The position numbers and the translations under genes are program-made. Shown in pieces: positions 22,458-33,784 of a DNA stretch of 64,000 bases. This stretch comes from Periconia sp. R9002 (Eukaryota > Ascomycota > Dothideomycetes > Pleosporales > Periconiaceae): NCBI GenBank assembly GCA_023627715.1, contig JAMAHW010000023.1, positions 372,001 through 436,000 of the forward strand, given 5' to 3'. Within the stretch, counting starts at the first letter, position 1, and each line of letters begins with the position of its first letter. The notes below the pieces were generated by a model. That model was not told the DNA's origin and did not search any database. It worked only from the letters and a program-made list of their open reading frames with translations.

Positions 22458-22596
22458 TTGTTCACAAAGGCTCTAGTCGGTTTGGTCTACACGCACGATG
22501 CATTTTGAATCTAACATAAATTGTCCTTTTTCTCCTAACCTCCAGATAGCCAAAACACATTGCAACTCCTTGAATAAACCCCACAAATAGTACAAT

Positions 22597-23166
22597 ATGG
22601 TAGGAATCAAGACCAACGACCCAACCTCCAGCACACCAGCTACAAGCGCTGCCCTCGAATCCAAGCAATCGAGCGGGTCGAACACCATCTACGCCACACT
22701 GTTGAACAACGTGTTACCCTCGCAAAAGATTCCCCCAAACACCGATTTTGAAGAGCTGGTAGAGCTCGCTCTAGCCCAGCTCCGCATCAACGGTGAAGAT
22801 GATGCTGGATTGACAGCAGAGACCCTTGCATCAGCTATCGCTCAATTGAAGATAGATGAAGTTCCACAGGCTGTGAACGGATCTTCTTCACAGAAGTCTA
22901 TGTCTTCTCAACCTCAACAACAACCACAATCCAAGGGGCAAATGGAAGTACAATATGATCCTGAAGAGTCGGTATTTCCTGTCCCAGGCTGCCCCACATG
23001 TACTAGGCATTGGGAATATATTCAAGATTGGATGATGGCATGGAGCCTCGACGGCCATTGGGGGGATGCGACAACTATAGAAAAGCGTAAAGAGGTGGAA
23101 GACCACATGATGGTACACAAGGTACGCATTGAGCTGTCGAGGTTGACAATCGGTCGTCGTAAGTAG
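22597..23166 (+). CDS. Small protein with FPVPGC-x2-C and H-x3-H motif (paralogue 1)
   Basis: A single-exon frame of 189 residues whose family I do not recognise. The N-terminus (~1-45) is polar, Ser/Thr-rich and probably disordered. Residues ~50-90 form a likely helical pair (ELVELALAQL, TAETLASAIAQLKI). A Gln/Ser linker follows, and then the block DPEESVFPVPGCPTC (~124-138). Thirty-four residues later comes HMMVH, so two Cys and two His could bind zinc. There is no signal peptide and no membrane segment. The gene at 23951 on the same strand encodes a shorter protein with the same order of helical block, FPVPGCxxC and HxxxH, so these are tandem paralogues. The pairing is strong support that both are real genes. 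Confidence 0.7.
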   Translation: MVGIKTNDPTSSTPATSAALESKQSSGSNTIYATLLNNVLPSQKIPPNTDFEELVELALAQLRINGEDDAGLTAETLASAIAQLKIDEVPQAVNGSSSQKSMSSQPQQQPQSKGQMEVQYDPEESVFPVPGCPTCTRHWEYIQDWMMAWSLDGHWGDATTIEKRKEVEDHMMVHKVRIELSRLTIGRRK

Positions 23167-23950
23167 AGGATAAGTTCGGGGCTCCTCAAGGCTCAGAATT
23201 TCAGCCACGTGATACCTTTGAGCAATCCAAAAGGTCGCCCGGTTGAAGAAAACTCACGTTCGGATTGCAAAACAGCTTTGGCTAAAGGGGGTCCTATAGA
23301 TCGCAACAGGCGAATTCTCCAGTAGAGACTTATAGGGCTTCAATAATATAAATGAAATGCAGATTTGGTTTCTCTCATACACAGATATTTTTGATGAATG
23401 TTACAAAACTATGAAACGTGACTTAAAAATTTTAAACTTACATTTAGGATCCCAACAAGTAATCTAAGTTGCACAAAATTTACCTTCTATGGAACACCGT
23501 CAAACGTTGCACATATACCCATCATGGTCTGACATAGGTCGTACGTGCTCGCTCAAATTATTTACACGCAATGTTCTATCTATACCATCTCAACATAAAT
23601 AAGAGACTACAACCTATCGCTGCCTACAGGCTTCAACCGCATTAATCGTAGCGATGGTTTGGGGTAATTACACCAAAGGACACAACACTGGCACAACAAA
23701 CGCATCCACCAAAATCTATAAAGCCGTCTTCCCACCACATTCCATGCTTGAAATTGCCCAAACTATCGAACCAACCCCGTCTAGTTCATCCTAACACACC
23801 ACAAAAAACTCCAACGTCTGGCTTTCCCCAACAAACAACGAATTACCGAGCCAACCCACTCTAACAAATCATTCACTTACGACAAAAGTTCCACTGAACA
23901 AGGACTCCTGGACACAACAAACATCTTGCACCAGCCAATCATCAACCACC
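23167..23950. other. Intergenic between the two small paralogues
   Basis: AT-rich in the first half and C/A-rich in the last ~250 bp before the second paralogue, as expected for a fungal leader. Nothing else was recognised. Confidence 0.45.
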
Positions 23951-24364
23951 ATGTCCAACAGCAAACCCCGCCCCAAACCCACCACCACCACCAAGCTCCA
24001 ACAAGACCTCGCTACCCTAATGTCCAACCTGAACATCTCCCCTGCCACAACCCCAATCTCCGAAATCCTCTCCCTCGCCACCACGCACCTCAAACCCGCC
24101 ACACCCCTCACAGAAGAAGACATCATCGCCGCCCTCGCTGTCATGAACGTAACCCCCAAACAGGGTCCCTCCAACCCCGACTTTCGCCCCGACGACCCGA
24201 CGTTTCCGGTCCCAGGGTGCCGAGAATGCGAAGCTATCTGGCGGAAAGTGCCTATTAAAGGGCAGAGCGAAGATTGGTGGGCTAATGTTAGTGACGAGGT
24301 GGGCATGAAGGTTGAGTGGCATATGCTTGACCATGTACTGGGGAGGTACAGTGGAGGGTGTTGA
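23951..24364 (+). CDS. Small protein with FPVPGC-x2-C and H-x3-H motif (paralogue 2)
   Basis: A single-exon frame of 137 residues from the ATG at 23951. The leader is basic and Thr-rich. Next comes a helical block (ISEILSLATTHL, LTEEDIIAALAVMNV) that parallels the one in paralogue 1. The shared signature is DPTFPVPGCREC (~82-93), then 30 residues including a Trp pair, then HMLDH. Compared with paralogue 1 it lacks most of the Gln/Ser linker. Neither protein shows a catalytic motif known to me; a small zinc-binding adaptor is one possibility. Codon use is strongly biased to C-ending codons in the first half, unlike the paralogue, which suggests the two are under different expression or are old duplicates. 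Confidence 0.7.
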   Translation: MSNSKPRPKPTTTTKLQQDLATLMSNLNISPATTPISEILSLATTHLKPATPLTEEDIIAALAVMNVTPKQGPSNPDFRPDDPTFPVPGCRECEAIWRKVPIKGQSEDWWANVSDEVGMKVEWHMLDHVLGRYSGGC

Positions 24365-25030
24365 AGCGAGATGTCAATGAAAGAGGCGGGGAGAAAAGGT
24401 AGAAACTTTCAGAAAAGCTGTAGGATCGATTTCAGTAGGCCATTTTACTTTCTCTCGCCTCGCTTCGCATTGCTGGATCTTTTTTGGTGAGGAAGTAACT
24501 GAGCAAGCGCACTAGCGGCATAGTGGAGTCGGAGACTGAGTATTTGAGGTTTTTGATGGAGAATGTCGATTTTGTAGAGAGTTTCTTCCTGAAACATTGA
24601 AGGCTTAATAGGTTTTCGGGGGTTGCGTTGGTTTTACTGATTTTGTAATTTTCTTGATTGATGGGAGGGGGAGGTGGGACACTGCCAGTGTTTTGATTGA
24701 ATGAAGAGTTATTACCTAGAACTTACTGCTTTCCCATCTGGTCTATAATAGTATTCTAGTGATATTAATTGTATGCGATATTGGAGTTGGTGTTTGGGGT
24801 TTCCATGTTTATATCTGCCAACTATGGATGACAAATACTCTAAATCTTCTACTTTACTAAACCACTTGCTTAAATAAATAAGTCGTGAATTGGAAGTCAG
24901 CCTTTCCCTACGTAGCCGCAAAAACGTAGGAAATCCGCATCACCAAACTACGAGAATATACGTCCACGTAAAGATCTTTGCAAACAACAATCAATATGTC
25001 TTGAGAATATGTAAGCCTCTATACAAATAA
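24365..25030. other. Intergenic between convergent genes
   Basis: This contains the 3' flanks of paralogue 2 and UTP25. It is T-rich then A-rich, and no gene or repeat is supported. Confidence 0.45.
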
Positions 25031-27243
25031 TCACACAAAATCAAACACATCTCCTCTGTCAGAAATCATCTTGCCCACCCTCTTCCCTCCAACAACGCGC
25101 TCAAGCTCCATACCTTCCCACTTGGAAAAGCAAACCCGAACAGCAGCCTCCGCCCTCGCCACCTCGCCCCTCTCAACAGACCGCGCCGCGAATCCAACCA
25201 CTTCCTCATAAAACACCGGATTCTCGGGCACTGCGTAGAAAACAACGCGCTTCACCCCGCGAATATGGTACCGATGGAAGTGGTGCGCGCGGCCAGTGTA
25301 AAGAAGAAGGGAATGGCGTCCGCTCATGAAATGAGAGCGCGCTTTCCGGACGTCGGTTGGGTCCGTATACTCGGATATTGATGCATACGAGAGGTCTGAG
25401 TCGACGAGAGAATTGCGGACGCGAACGAAGTCGAGATAGGAAGGGATGAAGAGCAGGACTCCGACACCGCCTTCAGGTGGCTTGGGAAGGCGCGTGATCC
25501 AGGGGAGGATGGTGGATGTGAAGAACTTAAAGCGCGAGTCGGGGTCTGTGAGATGGGAGGGGGAGTCAAAGCGGGTGAAGGTTTGCTTAATGCCATGGCT
25601 GAGGTTCTCGATTAGACCTGATGTGTAGTCTGGGGTGTATTTTAGACGGCCCGAAATGTTGCGCATGTGTTTGTTGTACAGTGTGTTGATTTTCGGGGTG
25701 AGGTAAGCTGATAGGACAATGGTTTGGCGGAAATACGGGGCATGTCCATCGAGATACCATGATCGCACGCGAGAAAAGTCGCAGCCATGGGCGTCTTTGG
25801 GTTGAAGATTGAGGTGTTCGTAGACAAACTCGGCGTGTTCCCAGTTCTGCATTAGTGTTGCATCGGCTTGCTCCATGATGACCATTTCAATGGAGGAGAG
25901 AAAGTCAGAGTCCTTCTTCTTTTTATCTCCGCCTTCGATGGCTCTGCGGAGGCCTAGCGGAGACGCAAAAACAATGTCGGAGTTGTAAAATGTCGAAAAG
26001 AATTTGAGTGTTTTGCGCGTTAGTTTCACGCCGATGCGAAATTCGTTCTCATCGTTACCCTCAAACAATTCTCGGAAATCGTCGGGTTTTTCGTCGGAAA
26101 ATTTATCTTCTGGTAAAGAAAAGCCATCTAGGAATCTCTTCTTGTTCTCTTGTTGCTCGAAATCGTACAGTTGAGTTATTGAATCGATGGCTCGGACGCA
26201 TGCCTGTTTGGTTTCCAGCAAGAAGAGAATCTTTGGGCGAGTGAAGCCTTGATCACGGTATTCTGCGTCATCGTCATCGGATGCTGCTGCCAATTTCGCG
26301 TTATTCTTTAGTACTCGGTCTCTGGTCCGAATGATGTGATTGAGAGCGTGTAGGCAGACCAAATGGCGCAGGCGTTCCGCATTTTTTACTGTTCTTGCAC
26401 CGAACATAATGTCCTGGTAGTCAAATAATGAAGGCGCAATAGCTTGCTCAACAGTATCGAAATCTCCAAGGATCCTCTTCGCGTTTTCGACCAGCTTTGG
26501 TTTCAACTGAACACTCGATACGCCCTTGACCTTTCTTCTTTGGAAGCTAGTGTCACACTCGCCGGGTACTTGAAGTAAGCATCTACCCCCCTTTCCGACA
26601 TCGAGCTTCTTGCTGGTCCATTGGTTCTTGGAGATGGCAGCCAGATTTGCTGTGACTTGAGTCTCGTCTGGATTCTCGAAATGTGTTGTAAATGCACCGG
26701 CAGCTTCGCCACCAACCTCTTCCGCCTCGGAATCAAGCTCGTCTTCTCCATCTATCGTATCTGGCATATTTTGACCTTCTTCAGCTGAATCTGAGCCCGT
26801 ATCTTCCTCCATCTCTATAGTATCTTCATCCACAACCGGAACCTCGTGATGTATTTTCCGTCGCTTAGATCTGGGTTCGCCATTCGCTGCAGTAGGCTTG
26901 TTCCGAGACGCGAATGTCTGTAACAGATTCTGGTATGCTTTTGAGGGGGGCTGAGCTTCCTCCTCCTCCTCCTCCTCGGACGATTCATCACTTCCATCCG
27001 ATTCCGGCTCAGATCCGGAGGATCCTAGATATTCCTCTCTAAAGAGTGTCAGCTAATGAAATTTCAAATTGGTTTTTCTAAGACTCACCCATTTTCCGTT
27101 GGATCCTCTATGCGCGCAGCCTCAAAAGCATTCCTTGTTCCAGCTCTCGAACCACCTCGAATTCCACCTCTTCCTCGTCCTCTTCCACGCATGCCTCCGC
27201 GCATTCCTCCGCGAAAACCTCCACGTCCCCGAAAAGGTGCCAT
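25031..27243 (-). CDS. UTP25: UTP25, U3 snoRNA-associated DEAD-box-like ribosome biogenesis factor
   Basis: Two exons (27243-27089 and 27038-25031) give 720 residues, about the length of the yeast protein. The N-terminus is an Arg-Gly-rich stretch (~1-40) as in many nucleolar RNA-binding proteins, then an acidic Ser/Glu region and a basic cluster (SKRRKIHHE). The UTP25 domain fills the rest. It has FDTVEQAIAPSLFDYQDI, LVCLHALNHIIRTRD, PKILFLLETKQACVRAI, SDIVFASPLGLRRAI and the DEAD-box-related MVIMEQADATLMQNWEH, ending with LLLYTGRAHHFHRYHIRG and VVFYAVPENPVFY. The helicase motifs are degenerate in this family, which acts in the small-subunit processome during pre-18S rRNA maturation. It is divergent from eIF3f with 427 bp between start codons. 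Confidence 0.95.
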
Positions 27244-27670
27244 AATCTATTGGCTCCAACAGCAAACCTTTTCGTATTTCGGCCTCCCAATGGATGATGT
27301 GTGTATGCGCCTGGCTGTTCTAGTATGTAAACCGACTTCTAAGGCGTGGAACCGATTGTCGAGAAGTAAAAACTTCTGAGGTACAAAGAATCCCGAATAC
27401 AACTTCTCGAAGCAACTGCGCCTCCTGAATCTTCGCCGTTGATGTCGGAATAAAACTTCGTATGCGGCTCTGCACATCACCACCAAAGATTATTTGGAGG
27501 GTCCGTGCACGCGAAATCTTGGCTCGCTAGCGATTGTTGCAACCCCACCAGAATTTCCTTCAACCCCCACCGCAGTCACTCAGTCACGCAGTCAGCGACC
27601 ACACCTCACTGCCGCCCAACACTCCCACTCCCCTCCATCTCCCTCATTCCGTCCTGACACCGTGAGCGCC
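27244..27670. promoter_or_regulatory. Bidirectional promoter, UTP25 and eIF3f
   Basis: The two ATGs are 427 bp apart on opposite strands. The eIF3f side carries a CA- and CT-rich leader (27540-27660). Both genes serve protein synthesis, so shared regulation is plausible, but no factor site was identified with confidence. Confidence 0.5.
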
Positions 27671-28789
27671 ATGACCAACAACGACGCCTACCTGCATCTG
27701 GCTCGGCCCTTGGGTCCTTCCTTTGGCCAACCCTCGACCGCTCCCCTCAATGTGATTGTCCAACCTCAGGCCCTCTTCGCCATCATCGATCACTCTCTCC
27801 GCCGGCCCGCCGACCAAGAACGTGTGATTGGAACTCTTCTCGGGACCCGCAGCGAGGACGGGACCGAAGTCGAAATCCGCAATTGCTATGCCGTCCCACA
27901 CACAGAGAACGCTGAACAGGTCGAGGTGGATATGGACTACCAGAAGCAGATGCTCGCCCTACACCTCCGCGCCAACCCCAAGGAAGTTCTCATTGGCTGG
28001 TATGCCACAAGCAGCGAGCTCAACACCTTCTCCGCCCTGATTCAAAACTTCTACGGCCAGCAAGGTGACGGCACCTTCCCTCACCCCGCCGTTCACCTCA
28101 CCGTGTCTACCGAGCCCGGCAAGGAACCCGAGTCGCGAACCTACATCTCCGCTCCCATTGGCGTGACCGCAGAACGCGCTGCCGACTCCTGCTCCTTCAT
28201 CCCCGTGCCCCACGAGCTTAAGTACGGCGAGGGCGAGAAGTCCGCTCTCGAACTCATTTCTTCAGCCAAGGACCGTGAAGACCGAACACAAACTACCTTC
28301 ACCGACCTCGAGGCTCTCGAGAACGCTGTCAAGCACGTCCTCGACATGCTCGAGCGCGTCTCCAACTACGTTAACAACGTTTTGGACGAGGAAGCCGAGC
28401 CGTCATCCGCCTTGGGTCAATTCCTTCTGAACGCCTTGAGCCTCGCACCCAAGGTCGACCCCGCCGATATTGAGCGTGATTTGTACGTTTACTCCCCTCC
28501 TCTGATTTTACAAGTCCACATGCAGCAAAAAAGCTAACTCGTTCTCTCTAACAGCAATGCACACATCCAAGACGTCCTCGTTGTCTCCTACCTCGCCAAC
28601 ACCATCCGCACGCAAATCGATCTTTCCAACCGTCTCGCAACCGCAGCACTAACACTCGGCACCGGCGACGCGCTCTCGGGCGAGGGCGGCAGCGGCAACC
28701 GTGAAGGTGGCGACCGACAAAAGGGCGGACGCGGCGGCAAAGGCAGACAGCAGAACAACCGGTCGCAGGCCCAGGCGCAAGAAGCATGA
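27671..28789 (+). CDS. EIF3F: Eukaryotic translation initiation factor 3 subunit F
   Basis: Two exons (27671-28482 and 28555-28789) give 348 residues. The start [16 protein letters not shown] matches fungal eIF3f. The frame stays open upstream to 27494, but that part is proline-rich without family similarity. The MPN domain occupies ~25-165: [51 protein letters not shown] and HLTVST. It lacks the JAMM metal site, as expected for eIF3f. The C-terminal half has the helical segment that packs into the eIF3 core ([20 protein letters not shown] and, across the intron, [20 protein letters not shown]). A Gly/Arg/Gln-rich tail ends the protein. Together with other eIF3 subunits it supports 43S assembly. 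Confidence 0.96.
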
Positions 28790-30177
28790 TTGGTGGCGAT
28801 TGGTGAAGAACGACGAAGAAAAGATAATTCAATTTTTCTCTATTTTGACTTGGCTGGCACATCCCAAGCTGCGTTTTCTAGCTTGCGTGGTGTTCCTTTG
28901 TGTTTTTTTCAATTTCTTTTCCTGGCTGTTCACATGACGATGGGTGGATGGCGATCCAAAGGCATATTTCTTTTCTTTTTCGCGTTCTAGACTTAACGTC
29001 GGCATTTTTCTGGTTTCTGCATAGGATCTTGCGATCGTAGTGGAGAAAGGGGTGAGGAGGAAGCAAAAATGCGAGGAAGCAGAGGAAGACGAGGACAGGC
29101 AGCGGGCCAACGGGGGAAAAAAAGTCATGTGCTACGATGTCATGAACGGATGGGATGGGCATGTGTCGGGACTATCAAGCGCACGCGGAAGAACAGAGCG
29201 TCGCAGACCCTATGAGCAGTGACAGACAGGCAGACTGACAAGGCACCCGCAGACACGGAGATGAATAGGTAGCTTGAGCGAGGAATGCAAAAAGTGCACC
29301 AATCACCTCTCCCGTATGCGGAGAGAGATCTGTATCAATAAGTTTCTACACACATGTGGGCAACAACACTGGCAGTTCAAAAAAAATGAGTGAAGAAAAA
29401 AGTGTCATGAATATCCTTGATTCAATTTCCAAATCCAATCCCATAAGATTGAAATCAATACGCCCACCGTCTGACGACTACCCAGTAAATCTTCCCCTTT
29501 GAAACTTTGTTTATTCATACAATCATTCTCCGACGCAAACCACGCACGCAGATTTCACTGCTATAATGACAAGACACGTCCATCCGACATCCCCCACCCA
29601 TCTATCCTGCGCTCCATTGCCATCTCATCCCACAACCCCTGCCTACCAACCACATAGGAAAAAACACTTCCTTCATATCTTCGTGGGGTGTCGGGAGGGT
29701 TGAAATGTTCGATTCCGGTTCCCATCCCGATTCCAATTGCGGTGAAGTCGGTAAATAGTACATGGCTAATTCCGGTAGAGAATGGTAAACGATGGAGGAG
29801 GGTCCGTGGTGAGAGCGCAAAAATGACTGTGTAATGATATTCCTGGTGTGTGATGAAGGTGGGTTCCTTTTTTTTGTCTCAATTGAGTGGAGAAAGAGTC
29901 GAGGTTGTAGATTATGTGTTTCCGAAGGATATTTCGTCCCGACTTTGATTTGTTCCAGACGGGGAGGACTCGTTTCTGGGGTGTCAAGTAAGGGAGAGAA
30001 AAGCGGGTTTGTGTTTTCAATGGATCTTTCGTCTTTTTGTGGCGGAAAAAAAGCGGAAAAAAGATCAAGAGGTCCAGTGGAGCAGGATGAGATTTATCAC
30101 CCAGGCATGCCCACACGCTCAGGCTCAGACATGCATTGCCGTCGCAAGCTCATAGACACTCTCGAGGAATGAACTCC
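28790..30177. other. Long intergenic between convergent genes
   Basis: About 1.4 kb between eIF3f and TAF13, both of which end here. There are several T-rich and A-rich tracts. Short frames are low-complexity and I support none as genes. Confidence 0.45.
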
Positions 30178-30741
30178 TCATCCACTCTTCACACTCCCCG
30201 CATCCGCATTCTTATCCTTCTTCTTCTTTTTCCTCTTGCGCTCGCCATCCTCCTTTGCAGCATCCCTCTCCTTGGTCCCCTCCTTCGCCTTCCCCTTGTC
30301 CGCCGCACCACCGCCCGCAGCACCATCCCCATCCTCCCCATCCGCACCCTTCGCGACGGTCCCCTCATCCGTATCAAACGCCTTCCTCTTCCGCTTCAAC
30401 TCCTTATCCGTCTCGAGGATCTCGCTCACGCGGCCCAGTTTCGCCGCGTCGCGACGCAGCATGAATTTGAAGTCGTCGAGCTTGATTTTCTGGCGGCGAG
30501 CATGGTGCGCCACGGCCGCGGCTTCGTGGCATGTTTCAATGATGTAGTCAGTGACGATTTCGTCGAGGACGCGGATTGTGGCGGGGAGAGGGTTGAGGTC
30601 GTCGCCGTAGGCGATGAGGAAGGATTCTACTATGGCGGTGTTAGGCGTGTCGAAGGTGAGAGCTTGCGAGCCGGCGGGTTTGGGGACCCGCGGCTGGATG
30701 CGGTGTTGGAGGCGATGTTTTTGGGCGAGCGTGGATTTCAT
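30178..30741 (-). CDS. TAF13: TFIID subunit TAF13
   Basis: A single-exon frame of 187 residues from the ATG at 30741. An N-terminal basic leader (MKSTLAQKHRLQHRIQPR) precedes the histone fold (~35-120): VESFLIAYGDDLNPLPATIR, VLDEIVTDYIIETCHEAAAV, RRQKIKLDDFKFMLRRDAAK and LGRVSEILETDKELKRKRKA. The last segment (ELKRxRKAFD) is a hallmark of TAF13. The C-terminal ~60 residues are a highly charged Lys/Glu/Gly tail that yeast and human proteins lack or have in shorter form. TAF13 pairs with TAF11 in TFIID and contacts TBP at RNA polymerase II promoters. It is divergent from KSH1. Confidence 0.9.
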   Translation of the reverse strand: MKSTLAQKHRLQHRIQPRVPKPAGSQALTFDTPNTAIVESFLIAYGDDLNPLPATIRVLDEIVTDYIIETCHEAAAVAHHARRQKIKLDDFKFMLRRDAAKLGRVSEILETDKELKRKRKAFDTDEGTVAKGADGEDGDGAAGGGAADKGKAKEGTKERDAAKEDGERKRKKKKKDKNADAGSVKSG

Positions 30742-31744
30742 GGTGGAGAGTACAGAGGGGTGTAGAAGTTGTGGTTGTGGGTAGTAGAGTGGAGAGAGTT
30801 GGGGATAAGAAAGAGAGGTAGAGATAGGAAGACGTTGGCTGGTACAAACAAGGTAAAGGTAGTCAACCAAGCAGGCTGCCTTCCTTCCTCGCACAAGCAG
30901 ATAAACAACCGCTCTCTTACTTTCCACCGATCAAACAAAACCGACAGAAGAAAATCCACTTACATTCAGGCCCGGGGAACTGCTGCCCCTTCTGCCTCTG
31001 TCTCATGCGCACTTCGGCCATTGTAGCACTTCACTTCAGCTCAAACCAATCCCTTTCCTTATCCGTGCCGTCTCTTCCTTTCTTCCCGCTCTTTCGCGTT
31101 CCCTTATACAGCGCCGTGGTCTAGTCTGCACAACAAACAGACACGGGTGTGCACGCTGCAGCCACCCTTCGATCCGTCTTCCGCGCGTGCGTGCGTGCGT
31201 GTATGTAACGATGTATCGTATCGCCCAATTTACAACAACTTCCCCACTGTTCTTAACTCCCCTTCTCTTTCTATATTCCCAGACTGCACGTTCCTGAAAT
31301 ATGGCGTGGACCCGTGTCGCTCTTCTCGTGCCGTTCGGTGCAATCGATCAAACCCGCCCACTGATCGCTTCCCGTTCAAACCACAATCGTACCGTTCTCG
31401 ATTTTCCTGTCTAGAACTCGTACAGCTGGGTACTCCCGCACAAAAGAAGAACAAACGCGGCAGGGGAAAGGACTGGATAGATAGATGGATGAGTGACGAT
31501 GGTCCAGACACAGCGGAAGAGTGAAAGTGACCGACCGACGTCGCGCCAAGCCCCATCCATCCCCTCGTTCCCTCCGCCGCACGGACAACATGTACCTAGC
31601 TACGTATGTAGATCGGTATCACTTCACTCGTTGACACCACAATCCACAAACCACGAACTCCAAACCAACCCACTCCCCTCCATCAACCTCCGAAACAATC
31701 TCCCAAACATCACAAACACCACCTCCCACCCAAAACCCCCCAAA
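30742..31744. promoter_or_regulatory. Divergent promoter region, TAF13 and KSH1
   Basis: About 1 kb between the two start codons. The TAF13 side carries an AG-rich stretch read as CT-rich on its own strand. A GTGC-type simple repeat (GCGTGCGTGCGTG) lies near 31185. The last ~130 bp before KSH1 are very C/A-rich. Confidence 0.45.
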
Positions 31745-32018
31745 ATGGTACCTCCCCCCACCACCCCTCCCTCAGTCCACCCTCAACTAACAATATTCCC
31801 AGACCGCCCTCTTCAACTTCCAATCCCTCCTCTCGGTGCTCCTCCTCACCATCTGCACATCGACCTACGCGCACGGCCAGTTCCCGGGCATCATGGACCG
31901 CAACAAGGACAATTACTTTGTGGGGCCTTTTTGGAAGTGCGCGCGCATTGGCGAGAGGCTGAGTCCGTGGGTTGCGGTCGCGTGCGTCGGGATGGCGGTT
32001 GTTGAGTTTATTGGGTGA
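31745..32018 (+). CDS. KSH1: Protein kish (KSH1/TMEM167), small secretory-pathway membrane protein
   Basis: The coding region is split right after the start codon. Exon 1 is only ATG (31745-31747). A 55-bp intron with the branch sequence CTAAC ends in CCCAG, and exon 2 is 31803-32018. The product is 72 residues, the normal length for kish. The body reads [19 protein letters not shown], a Golgi/ER signal-anchor-like helix, then [16 protein letters not shown] and [22 protein letters not shown] sequence (exactly [20 protein letters not shown]), and a second hydrophobic end. The match to kish across the whole length is clear. The protein is needed for an early step of secretion. Because the start exon is three bases long, simple ORF calling misses the true start. 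Confidence 0.95.
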
Positions 32019-33784
32019 TTGATTTTTGCTGAGTTTGTTTTTTGAGCGAAAGGGAGGAGGGTATGAGGGCAAGGGGAAGGGAGGGAGATGTATGAATATG
32101 AACGAACGAAACGAGGACGACAAACGATAACGAATACCTAAGCACCTACCTACCTACACACTTGACATACGTGTGTACATACACATACATACACCACCCC
32201 CTCAAAGATTTAAAAAAAAAATCAAAACTTTTACAACCTCGCAAACTCCAATATTCAAACTCATAAGATATTGAAAACGTTAAAACAATAATCATCACCA
32301 TTAATCAATTTTGTGTAACGTGTTCAGTTTACCCAACTGACAAACAAAAACCGTTGGACGTACCAAAAAAAAAAGAAGAAGGAGAAAGGGGGAGGAGAGG
32401 GGGAAGGGTAGATATGGTTACGGACCGTGGAGGGGAGAACACCAGCACAGCGCGCAAGGTACATACATAGGGAGGAGAGAGCGTCATTTTAATAAAAGGA
32501 AAGTGGGAGGGAGGGAAGTAGAGTATATACAGAATGACGAAGTAGGACAGCGCGGAGGTTACATAGGTAGGTGTTGGAGGGGTCGATGATAGGTAGATAG
32601 GGATTGTGGTTCGGATATCGAGAATCTCCAGGACCGTGTGGGATGTGTGTGCGTGTGTGTGGGGGGGTGGGTTTGTGTGAATATGTACGTTCCTACCCAC
32701 CCACGTGTGCATAGTCACACTATATGTATACATGTATGTACCTAGGCCCAAACAACTAGTGGAGTGTAGGTACTTTGGTGTGGCTTGTTTTTGATCTGTT
32801 TGTTTCTAGAGACGGAGGATACATTTGTACCTATGTAGGATCCATTATATAAGAATAAAAGATATATCATTTCATTACAAAAGCGAGAGTTTGGTGAGAT
32901 AGAAATAAAAGAATTTGTATACACATCAAGGATAAAAAGCTGTATAAAAGAATAGAAGATTTTTTCTCTCTTTTCTTCAAACCGCTCTCTGTCAACGCAG
33001 GGTGAGGGAGGGAGTGGGAATCCGGCAAATCCCCAAAACGACCCGCATTTTTTGTTCTTTTCCAAAACGTAATGAGAAAAACCTCGACAAGAAACAACAA
33101 ACAACAGCGTGAAAAAATGCTCGGGTGCTGAGAGGATCGCCGATAACCCCCCTTACCCACGCCAGAATGCCGTTCCCGAAACCCCATCTTTACCTACTCC
33201 CCCAAAAGTTCCGCAAAAACCCAACCCAACCCGAGTTCTACCGCTAAAAAATGAAAAAGGACCATACAGACAATAATACACAGACGTAACCCAGCGCCTA
33301 GCGAACTCATACATACACCCCGGATTAGCGTGGTGTCCAAGAGAACGCACAGTTGGTAGAGGTGAGATGAGAGACAAGATTTTCGCAAAATGGAGAAGAA
33401 AAAAAGAACAAGAGGTTGTGGAGAGAAGAAAGCGGGGAATACAAGTAGATAGTGCGCAAAGGGGAAAGGCGGAGAAGGAAGAGAAGAATGTGGCCCGCAC
33501 AAGCTAGCAAAAGCTTATGCCAGACCCCAAGAAAGTGTACCCAGCAAAGACCGCCCAATCCCATTGCTGGTAAACACCGTGTATATCCCGATCCCGAGAT
33601 GGAGCAAAGAACCAATCCACCAGAGTGTGTATGAGAGAAAAGGGAGAAGGAAACAGAGGGAGGCGGGTAAGTCTATTGCACACCACGGGGGTGGGGAGAA
33701 GAGGAGAGAAGAAAATAAGAGAAAGCAAGAAACACAATCTTTTCAGAAAGGTGACGAGGCCGCCTGACTCAACTGGCTCCTCGT
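32019..33784. other. Long intergenic between convergent genes
   Basis: About 1.8 kb with A-rich and G/A-rich runs and several CCTACCTA, GT-type and A-homopolymer simple repeats. No gene is supported; frames here are low-complexity. It holds the 3' flanks of KSH1 and of the C2H2 gene. Confidence 0.45.

Larger units (their letters stand above)
21538..22596. promoter_or_regulatory. Divergent intergenic with short direct repeats and a dispersed-repeat copy
   Basis: This region lies between the NmrA-like gene and the first CxxC-HxxxH gene. It is AT-rich and contains direct repeats at 21959-21983 and 22004-22029 and the dispersed repeat copy B at 22293-22457. No gene is supported. Confidence 0.45.
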
